Program-made: the position numbers and the translations under genes
Notes under the pieces: model-generated
The model's input: the letters and a program-made list of their open reading frames with translations, nothing else
Database searches by the model: none
What the model was told of the DNA's origin: nothing
In this document: piece by piece, positions 57,922-64,000 of the stretch
How the letters are laid out: every line of letters starts with the position of its first letter
How positions within the stretch are numbered: the stretch's first letter is position 1
Source: Mycobacterium montefiorense
Lineage (GTDB): Bacteria > Actinomycetota > Actinomycetes > Mycobacteriales > Mycobacteriaceae
DNA length: 64,000 nucleotides
Direction of reading: 5' to 3'
NCBI RefSeq assembly: GCF_003112775.1
Contig: NZ_BFCH01000009.1
Coordinates: forward strand, 1 to 64,000

Positions 57922-59279
57922 CCCCTACGCCGAAAGAGCATGGCACCGCCGCGGCGATCGAGATCCTGCCCGTCACCGGGCTTCCCGAATTCCGCCCCGG
58001 CGACGATCTCGGTGCCGCGATCGCCGCCGCCGTGCCATGGCTGCGAGACAACGACGTCGTGGTGGTCACCAGCAAGGTGGTGTCCAAGTGCGAGGGCCGG
58101 TTGGTCGCCGCGCCCGAGAATCCCGAGGAGCGCGATGAGCTCCGGCGCAAGCTGGTCGACGACGAGGCGGTGCGGGTGCTGGCCCGCAAGGGCCGGACGC
58201 TGATCACCGAGAACCGGCTCGGGCTGGTCCAGGCCGCCGCCGGTGTCGACGGATCCAATGTCGGCCGAACCGAACTCGCGCTGCTGCCCATCGACCCCGA
58301 CGCCAGCGCGGCGGCGCTGCGGACCGCATTGCGCGACAAGCTCGGTGTCGGCGTCGCGGTGGTGATCACCGACACCATGGGCCGGGCCTGGCGCAACGGC
58401 CAGATCGACGCCGCGGTCGGTGCAGCGGGTTTGGCTGTGCTGCACGGCTATTCCGGTGCGGTCGACGAGCATGGCAACGAGCTGGTGGTCACCGAGATCG
58501 CGGTGGCCGACGAAGTCGCCGCGGCTGCCGATCTGGTCAAGGGCAAGCTGACCGCCATGCCGGTGGCCGTCGTCCGCGGCCTGCGCGTCGTCGATGACGG
58601 CACCACGGCACGGCATTTGCTGCGATCCGGTCCCGACGATCTGTTCTGGCTCGGCACCGCCGAAGCCATCGAGATGGGCCGCCAACAGGCCCAGCTGTTG
58701 CGCAGATCGGTGCGCCGGTTCTCTGACGAGCCGGTGCCGCCGGATTTGATCGAGGCCGCCGTCGCCGAGGCCCTGACCGCACCGGCCCCGCATCACACCC
58801 GCCCGGTGCGGTTCGTGTGGCTGCGCACTGCGGCCACCCGGACCCGACTGCTCGACCGCATGCAGGACAAGTGGCGCGCCGACCTCGCCGGTGACGGCAG
58901 GGCCGCCGCCTCGATCGACCGGCGGGTGGCACGCGGCCAGATCCTCTACGACGCACCCGAGGTGGTCATCCCGATGCTGGTGCTCGACGGGGCACACACT
59001 TATACCGACGCCGAGCGCACCGATGCCGAGCACACGATGTTCACTGTCGCCGTCGGCGCGGCCGTGCAGGCTCTGCTGGTCGCGCTGGCCGTTCGGGGGG
59101 TGGGCAGCTGCTGGATCGGCTCGACGATCTTTGCCGCCGATTTGGTGCGGGCCGAGCTGGAATTGCCGCCCGATTGGGAGCCGTTGGGCGCCATCGCGAT
59201 CGGTTACGAATCCGAAGAAGCACGGGCCGCCGGGTTGCGCGATCCCGTGAATCCCGGGGATCTCCTGATCGACAAGTGA
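57918..59279 (+). CDS. fbiB: Bifunctional F420 gamma-glutamyl ligase / dehydro-F420 reductase FbiB
   Basis: 453 residues in two domains: N-terminal CofE ligase (about 10-250; [42 protein letters not shown]) that adds the glutamate tail, and C-terminal FMN nitroreductase-fold domain (about 255-453; [33 protein letters not shown]) that reduces dehydro-F420-0. ATG overlaps the fbiA stop (ATGA). Same organisation as Rv3262. Confidence 0.96.
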   Translation: MTPTPKEHGTAAAIEILPVTGLPEFRPGDDLGAAIAAAVPWLRDNDVVVVTSKVVSKCEGRLVAAPENPEERDELRRKLVDDEAVRVLARKGRTLITENRLGLVQAAAGVDGSNVGRTELALLPIDPDASAAALRTALRDKLGVGVAVVITDTMGRAWRNGQIDAAVGAAGLAVLHGYSGAVDEHGNELVVTEIAVADEVAAAADLVKGKLTAMPVAVVRGLRVVDDGTTARHLLRSGPDDLFWLGTAEAIEMGRQQAQLLRRSVRRFSDEPVPPDLIEAAVAEALTAPAPHHTRPVRFVWLRTAATRTRLLDRMQDKWRADLAGDGRAAASIDRRVARGQILYDAPEVVIPMLVLDGAHTYTDAERTDAEHTMFTVAVGAAVQALLVALAVRGVGSCWIGSTIFAADLVRAELELPPDWEPLGAIAIGYESEEARAAGLRDPVNPGDLLIDK

Positions 59280-59289
59280 TACTGAGCCG

Positions 59290-60879
59290 GTGAAGACGTT
59301 CGCGGGCAAGGCGGCCGTATCGGCCGACAAGGTCCGCGGCGGCTACTACACACCGACATCGGTGGCGCGATTTCTGGCCCGCTGGGTCCGCGAGGCCGGC
59401 CCCCGGATTGTCGAACCCTCCTGCGGCGACGGCGCAATCCTGCGTGAGCTGGCCGAGCTGAGCAACCAGGCACACGGCGTGGAACTCGTCGACAGCGAGG
59501 CGGCGAAGTCGCGAGCGTTCGCTCCGGTGGACGCGGCGAACCTGTTCGTCTGGCTGACCGAGATCCCGTCCGTCGACCGCGACGGGGTCGCGGGCAACCC
59601 GCCCTACATTCGATTCGGCAACTGGGCATCCGAGCAACGAGAGCCGGCGCTCGACCTGATGCGACGCGAAGGTCTGCGCCCCAGCAGGTTGACCAATGCC
59701 TGGGTTCCTTTCGTCGTAGCAAGCACCGCATTGGTGCGCGATGGTGGACGAGTGGGTTTGGTATTGCCCGCCGAATTGCTGCAAGTCGGTTATGCCGCGC
59801 AATTGCGCGAATTTCTGCTCACCCGCTATCGCGAAATCACCCTGATCACATTTGAACGTCTGGTGTTCGACGGCATCCTGCAGGAAGTCGTGTTGTTCTG
59901 CGGGGTGACCGGTGCGGGCCCCGCGCGGATTCGCACAGTCAATCTCACCGACGCCGATGCACTCGAGGACGCTGACCTCGATGTGGATTCCGCTCCCGCG
60001 CTGCTGCACGAACAGGAGAAGTGGACCAAATACTTTTTGGACCCTGCCGCGATCGGACTGCTGCGCACCCTCAAGGGATCCGACACGATGACGCGGCTCG
60101 GGTCCATCGCCGATGTCGACGTCGGCATCGTGACAGGCCGCAACAGCTTCTTCACCTTCACCAACGCACAAGCCCACGAGCTGGGACTGCGGCCGCACTG
60201 CGTCCCGCTCGTCTCGCGCAGCAGACAGCTGAGCGGCCTGGTCTACGACACCGATTGCCGGGCAAGCGATGTCGCGGCCGGGCACCGGACCTGGCTGCTC
60301 AACGCCCCGGACACCCCGGCCGATTCCGCTCTGGCCGCCCACATCGATGCGGGTGAGGCCGACGGCGTCCACCGCGGCTACAAGTGCTCGATCCGGACGC
60401 CGTGGTGGCGTACTCCGTCGCTATGGGTCCCCGACCTGTTCCTGCTGCGCCAGATTCACCTGGCCCCGCGCCTGACGGTCAACGCCGCCGGCGCGACGAG
60501 CACCGACACCGTGCATCGGGTGCGGCTCATCGGCTCCCGCGAAAGCCGGGTCGACCCGGCGGCGTTTGCCGCGGTGTTCCACAACAGCGCGACGTTCGCC
60601 TTCGCCGAGGTGATGGGCCGTAGTTACGGTGGAGGAATCTTGGAACTGGAGCCGCGCGAAGCCGAGCAGCTGCCCATTCCCGCACCGGCGCATGCCGGCG
60701 CGGGACTCGCCGAAGATGTCGATCTCCTGTTGAAAGCCAACGAAATCGAGAAGGCACTCGACACCGTCGACCGTCATGTCCTGATCGACGGGCTCGGCTG
60801 GTCGCCGGATGTCGTCGCGCAGTGCCGAGCGGCATGGCAGACGCTGCGCGATCGCCGAACCCGGCGCAGCGCGCGATGA
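59290..60879 (+). CDS. mamB: Type II-like adenine DNA methyltransferase MamB
   Basis: 529 residues: N-terminal SAM fold with VEPSCGDGAI (41-50) and the amino-methylase motif NPPY (103-106), then a large target-recognition domain. Orthologue of Rv3263, which methylates adenine in CACGCAG. No restriction gene is adjacent, so it is a solitary epigenetic methylase. GTG 59290 lies ten bases after fbiB. The M. tuberculosis protein is slightly longer (553 aa). The stop overlaps the Nudix start by four bases. Confidence 0.9.
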   Translation: MKTFAGKAAVSADKVRGGYYTPTSVARFLARWVREAGPRIVEPSCGDGAILRELAELSNQAHGVELVDSEAAKSRAFAPVDAANLFVWLTEIPSVDRDGVAGNPPYIRFGNWASEQREPALDLMRREGLRPSRLTNAWVPFVVASTALVRDGGRVGLVLPAELLQVGYAAQLREFLLTRYREITLITFERLVFDGILQEVVLFCGVTGAGPARIRTVNLTDADALEDADLDVDSAPALLHEQEKWTKYFLDPAAIGLLRTLKGSDTMTRLGSIADVDVGIVTGRNSFFTFTNAQAHELGLRPHCVPLVSRSRQLSGLVYDTDCRASDVAAGHRTWLLNAPDTPADSALAAHIDAGEADGVHRGYKCSIRTPWWRTPSLWVPDLFLLRQIHLAPRLTVNAAGATSTDTVHRVRLIGSRESRVDPAAFAAVFHNSATFAFAEVMGRSYGGGILELEPREAEQLPIPAPAHAGAGLAEDVDLLLKANEIEKALDTVDRHVLIDGLGWSPDVVAQCRAAWQTLRDRRTRRSAR

Positions 60880-61412
60880 GCATCCGCGACTCGGCGATCT
60901 CGCTCCTCACCGACTGGCAGGCGCCCGACCCGGCGCAGGACTCGCTGCGGCATGCCGTGCTGGCCTTCGTGCACGGCCGCCCCGACGCGTGCCTGCGCGA
61001 GTGCGAAGCCGGCCACGTCACGGCGTCGGCGATCGTGCTCGATCACACCGGTACCCGGGTGCTGCTGACGCTGCATCGCCGGCTGCGCCGCTGGGTGCAG
61101 CTCGGCGGCCATTGCGACGATGACGACTCAGACATCGTGGCCGCGGCGCTGCGCGAGGCCGTCGAGGAATCCGGTATCGCCGATCTGCGCATCGCACCGG
61201 ATCTGGCCGCGATTCACGTCCATCCGCTCACCTGCTCGCTGGGCGTCCCGACCCGCCATCTCGACCTGCAATTCGTGGCGCACGCGCCGACGGGCGCGCA
61301 GATCGCGATCAGCGACGAATCCGAGGACTTGCGCTGGTGGCCGGCCGACACGTTGCCGCCCGGGACCGATTACGCGCTCGCCCACCTGGTTTCGCGGGCG
61401 ACGTCTTCCTGA
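60876..61412 (+). CDS. Nudix hydrolase with irregular Nudix box
   Basis: 178 residues. The Nudix region reads QLGGHCDDDDSDIVAAALREAVEESG: the REAVEESG half is canonical, but the first half has one extra residue and lacks the early Glu, having an Asp run instead. Flanks (VLLTLHRRLRRWVQLGGH; HLDLQFVAHAP; EDLRWWPADTLP) fit the fold. It would hydrolyse a nucleoside-diphosphate derivative. ATG overlaps the mamB stop as ATGA, so it is coupled to the methylase. The gene is followed by twin palindromic repeats. Confidence 0.85.
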   Translation: MSIRDSAISLLTDWQAPDPAQDSLRHAVLAFVHGRPDACLRECEAGHVTASAIVLDHTGTRVLLTLHRRLRRWVQLGGHCDDDDSDIVAAALREAVEESGIADLRIAPDLAAIHVHPLTCSLGVPTRHLDLQFVAHAPTGAQIAISDESEDLRWWPADTLPPGTDYALAHLVSRATSS

Positions 61413-61421
61413 CCCGCGCGG

Positions 61422-61476
61422 CGTGACTGCAGCGTCACGTTCGGCGCCCAACGTGACTGCAGCGTCACGTTCGGCG
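61422..61476. repeat. Two tandem copies of a 25-bp palindromic element
   Basis: CGTGACTGCAGCGTCACG followed by TTCGGCG occurs at 61422-61446 and identically at 61452-61476, period 30 bp. Each copy is a hairpin (CGTGAC / GTCACG). It lies between the convergent Nudix and GDP-mannose pyrophosphorylase genes, where it could end transcription from both sides. I believe similar elements recur in mycobacterial intergenic DNA. Confidence 0.75.
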
Positions 61477-61485
61477 AAAAGAGGG

Positions 61486-62565
61486 TCACACATCCGACGA
61501 GTAGCGGATCCCACCGTCGGGAATGGAGACGCCGGGCCACACCCGGGCGCCGCGCAGCAGCTCACAGCGGGCACCGATATCGGCGCCATCGCCGATCACA
61601 CCGTCGCGGATCAGGGCGCGCGGCCCGATGCGGGCCCCGAAGCCGATGATCGAGCGTTCGATCACGCTGCCGGCCTCGATCTTGGCGCCCTCGAAAATCA
61701 CCGCGCCGTCCAGCCGCACCCCGGGACCGATCTCGGCGCCGCGCCCGACGACAGTGCCGCCGATCACCACCGCGCCAGGCGACACCGCCGCGCCGTCGTG
61801 CACCAGCTGCTCGCCCCGATGTCCCTGCAGCGCCGGGGACGTGACGATGCCGCGCACCAGGTCCGACGATCCGCGGACAAAGTCGTCCGGGGTGCCCATG
61901 TCGCGCCAATAGGTGGCGTCGACGTAGCCGCAGAACTTGACGTCGGGGTCCGACAGCAGCGACGGGAACACCTCGCGCTCGACCGACACCGGCCGGCCAC
62001 GCGGAATCCGGTCGATGATCTCGCGCTCGAAGACGTAGGTACCGGCGTTGATCTGATCGGTCGGCGGATCCTCGGTCTTCTCCAGAAAAGCCATCACCCG
62101 GTTGTTCTCGTCGGTCGGCACGCAACCGAACGCGCGCGGATCGCCAACCCGAACCAGGTGCAGCGTGACGTCGGCTTGGTTGGCCCGGTGCGCCTGGACC
62201 AGCTGACCGAGGTCAGCACCCGAGAGCACGTCACCGTTGAACACCAACGCGGTGTCATGGCGCAGCTTGTCGGCGATGTTGGCGATGCCGCCGCCGGTCC
62301 CCAGCGGTTCGGATTCGGTGACGTAATCGATCTGAAGACCAAGCGCGGACCCGTCACCGAACTCCGCTTCGAACACCCCGGCCTTGTATGAGGTGCTCAG
62401 GATCACGTGGTCGACGCCCGCAGCGGCGACCCGCGACAACATATGCGTCAGAAACGGCACCCCGGCCGTCGGCAGCATCGGCTTGGGCGCCGACAGCGTC
62501 AGCGGCCGCAGCCGAGTGCCTTTACCGCCGACCAGGATCACCGCATCCACTGGAAGAGTCGCCAA
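61486..62565 (-). CDS. manB: Mannose-1-phosphate guanylyltransferase (GDP-mannose pyrophosphorylase)
   Basis: 359 residues, as in Rv3264c. Nucleotidyltransferase loop LVGGKGTRLRPLTLSAPKPML (11-31), GTGGGIANIA, FNGDVLSGADL, EKTEDPPTDQINAGTYVFE, and a C-terminal left-handed beta-helix of hexapeptide repeats (about 265-345). Makes GDP-mannose for PIM, LAM and glycolipids. TTG start 62565, immediately after wbbL. Named manB, mpg1 or rmlA2 in different mycobacterial annotations. Confidence 0.94.
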   Translation of the reverse strand: MATLPVDAVILVGGKGTRLRPLTLSAPKPMLPTAGVPFLTHMLSRVAAAGVDHVILSTSYKAGVFEAEFGDGSALGLQIDYVTESEPLGTGGGIANIADKLRHDTALVFNGDVLSGADLGQLVQAHRANQADVTLHLVRVGDPRAFGCVPTDENNRVMAFLEKTEDPPTDQINAGTYVFEREIIDRIPRGRPVSVEREVFPSLLSDPDVKFCGYVDATYWRDMGTPDDFVRGSSDLVRGIVTSPALQGHRGEQLVHDGAAVSPGAVVIGGTVVGRGAEIGPGVRLDGAVIFEGAKIEAGSVIERSIIGFGARIGPRALIRDGVIGDGADIGARCELLRGARVWPGVSIPDGGIRYSSDV

Positions 62566-62566
62566 T

Positions 62567-63463
62567 TCAGTGCCGCCCTTCTGCCAGCTTCTCGGTTCGC
62601 TCCCGGCGCGAGTTGCGCACCATCAGAGCCGACCGCAGCGCCAGCGATGCCCGCAGCGTCCAGCGCAGCGGAGCCAGCCACCATCCGGAATGCCGATCGG
62701 CCAGGAAGATATAGGTGCTCCGGTGGTGCGCGGCCAGATGGCCTGCCGGATCGCGCCCGGTGGAGTGGCCCTTGTGGTGCAGCACTTCTGCCGACGGCAC
62801 GTAGACGTTGAGCCAGCCGGCTTTGCCGAGCCGGTCGCCGAGGTCGACGTCTTCCATATACATGAAGTAGCGCTCGTCGAATCCGCCGATCTGACCGAAC
62901 GCCGAGCGGCGCAGCAGTAGACATGAGCCCGATAGCCAGCCCACCGGCCGCTCGCTGGGCTCGAGCCGCTCCTGGCGGTAAGCCGCGGTCCAGGGATTGC
63001 GTTTCCAGAACGGCCCGAGCACCGCGTGCATGCCGCCGCGGATCAGGCTGGGCAGGTGACGTGCCGACGGATACACCGATCCGTCGGGGTCGTGGATCAG
63101 CGGGCCCAGCGCGCCGGCCTGCGGCCAGCGGGTGGCCGCCTCCAGCAGCGCGTCGATGCTGTTCGGGCCCCACTGGATGTCCGGGTTGGCCACCAGCACC
63201 CAGTCGTCGATCTCGCCGCGGTCGGAGAGGTGCTCGATTGCACGATTGACCGCGGTTCCGTACCCGAGGTTGGCTCCGATGTTGAACAACCGCACGTTCG
63301 GATAGCGCTCCACCGCCGCCTGTGGGGTGCCGTCGGTGGAACCGTTGTCAGCCATCAGAACGCTGACCGGGCGCTCGGTCGCCAGCGACAGCGAAGCCAG
63401 AAAACGTTCGAGGTGGTGGCCCGGCGAGTAGGTCACCGTCACGACCGGCAGGACGTCAGTCAC
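62567..63463 (-). CDS. wbbL: dTDP-rhamnosyltransferase WbbL (arabinogalactan linker)
   Basis: 298 residues, GT2 fold: VTVTYSPGHHLERFLASL, MADNGSTDGT, DXD-like ANPDIQWGPNS, and the acceptor motif FDERYFMYMEDVDLGDRLGKAGW. Adds rhamnose to GlcNAc-PP-decaprenol, forming the linker between peptidoglycan and arabinogalactan. GTG 63463 overlaps the rmlD stop by eight bases, so rmlD-wbbL-manB is one operon supplying wall linker sugar and its transferase. Confidence 0.94.
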   Translation of the reverse strand: MTDVLPVVTVTYSPGHHLERFLASLSLATERPVSVLMADNGSTDGTPQAAVERYPNVRLFNIGANLGYGTAVNRAIEHLSDRGEIDDWVLVANPDIQWGPNSIDALLEAATRWPQAGALGPLIHDPDGSVYPSARHLPSLIRGGMHAVLGPFWKRNPWTAAYRQERLEPSERPVGWLSGSCLLLRRSAFGQIGGFDERYFMYMEDVDLGDRLGKAGWLNVYVPSAEVLHHKGHSTGRDPAGHLAAHHRSTYIFLADRHSGWWLAPLRWTLRASLALRSALMVRNSRRERTEKLAEGRH

Positions 63464-64000
63464 GCGTAGAGATTATCGGTCGTTCGGCCGGGACTGGACC
63501 CTGCGACGCGGCCAGCGCGGCGACAAGTGCAGGGCGCCACGGCCTTAGCGGCGCCATGCCCGCCGCCGCCGATTGCCGGCCGGACAGCGCGGAGTAGGTC
63601 GGCCGGGGTGCGGGGCGGGGAAATTCGTCGGTGCCGACCGGGTTCACCCGCTCGGGGTCGGCGCCGCACTCCTCGAAGACCGCGCGGGCCAGCCCGAATC
63701 GGGAGACGACGCCCTCGTTGGCGGCGTGCAGGATCGGTCCGGGCACGCCGTCATCGGCCACCTGCAGCAGGGCCTCGGCCAAGTCGGCGACGTAGGTCGG
63801 CGAGCCGACCTGGTCGTCGACGACCTTGATCGGACCGTCGCCGGCCGCGAGCTTGCGCATGATCGCGACGAAGTCGCTGCCGGTGCCGCCGGTATAGACC
63901 CAGGCGGTCCGGACGACGACGGCCTCGGGCAGCGCCGCCAGCACGGCCACCTCGCCGGCTCGCTTGCTGCACGCGTAAACGCCGCGCGGCGAGGTCTCGT
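63456..64000 (-). CDS. rmlD: dTDP-4-dehydrorhamnose reductase (3' part; gene continues beyond the window)
   Basis: The frame is open to the right edge, so only about the last 180 residues are seen. They include the catalytic Tyr-x3-Lys in GVYACSKRAGE, VVRTAWVYTGGTGSDFV, DDQVGSPTYVADLAEALL and PTYSALSG, as in RmlD/Rv3266c, which makes dTDP-rhamnose, the donor used by WbbL. The N-terminal NADPH-binding half lies outside. Confidence 0.92.
   Translation of the reverse strand, partial: ETSPRGVYACSKRAGEVAVLAALPEAVVVRTAWVYTGGTGSDFVAIMRKLAAGDGPIKVVDDQVGSPTYVADLAEALLQVADDGVPGPILHAANEGVVSRFGLARAVFEECGADPERVNPVGTDEFPRPAPRPTYSALSGRQSAAAGMAPLRPWRPALVAALAASQGPVPAERPIISTRD

Noticed and set aside
57807..59330. 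507-codon open frame opposite fbiB
   Set aside because: Shadow of the F420 ligase gene; no recognisable domain.
61422..61476. Possible short CRISPR array
   Set aside because: Only two repeats with a 5-bp spacer; the units are hairpins, and no cas genes are present.

Overview
The window is a high-GC actinobacterial chromosome segment, almost certainly from a non-tuberculous Mycobacterium. The evidence is gene content and order. Reading left to right, the backbone reproduces the M. tuberculosis Rv3226c-Rv3266c order as I recall it: SRAP protein, aroA, rsgA, desA3 and its reductase, ppk2, a WS/DGAT protein, kefB and its TrkA-C partner, mddA-like, secA1, hpf, comF, lpqB-mtrB-mtrA, tmk, sahH, alkX-rubB-rubA-alkB, manA, an SIS protein, phosphomannomutase, whiB2, fbiA-fbiB, mamB, GDP-mannose pyrophosphorylase, wbbL and rmlD. 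The species is not resolvable from what I can see. No rRNA, tRNA, CRISPR array or intact insertion sequence was recognised. The left edge holds the tail of a 13E12/HNH repeat-family protein.

Backbone roles. 1-3.3 kb: DNA-protein crosslink (SRAP), shikimate pathway and ribosome GTPase. 8-10.6 kb: a Rieske-less two-component acyl-CoA desaturase (oxidoreductase plus DesA3). 10.7-13.5 kb: PPK2 and a triacylglycerol/wax-ester synthase-like protein. 14-19 kb: cation antiporter with its regulatory subunit, a methanethiol methyltransferase-like membrane protein, and an HD-GYP/LuxR fusion. 19-24 kb: SecA1, hibernation factor, ComF. 39.5-46 kb: the LpqB-MtrB-MtrA signalling system, thymidylate kinase, S-adenosylhomocysteinase. 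46-48.4 kb: alkane hydroxylase operon with its TetR repressor. 51-64 kb: mannose and rhamnose nucleotide-sugar supply for the cell wall, WhiB2, F420 biosynthesis (FbiA/FbiB), and the MamB DNA methylase.

Two stretches look accessory. The first (3.2-8.0 kb, between rsgA and desA3) holds an HxlR regulator with a divergent thiolase, a DUF2231 membrane protein preceded by a small leader ORF with a strong hairpin, a VIT-type metal transporter, a hypothetical protein, and a DUF5134 membrane protein with a Met/His-rich loop behind a TACCC-N5-GGGTA palindrome of the copper-regulator type.

The second (23.9-39.5 kb) sits between comF and lpqB, where M. tuberculosis has only Rv3243c. It is an oxidative catabolic island. 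A leftward operon runs Crp/Fnr regulator, nitronate-monooxygenase-like enzyme, SDR remnant, KstD-like flavoprotein, GMC oxidoreductase, CYP142-like P450, Rieske dioxygenase alpha and beta, and Rieske ferredoxin. It is followed by an OhrR-type MarR regulator. Next to it are three paralogous XylS/AraC-type regulators and a rightward pair, a BBE-type flavin oxidase and an O-methyltransferase. The promoter of that pair carries two direct 15-bp half-sites at 21-bp spacing that match the XylS operator layout. The enzyme set suggests oxidation of a steroid- or terpenoid-like polycyclic substrate; the substrate itself is inference. I regard this island as the best candidate for an undescribed system in the window.
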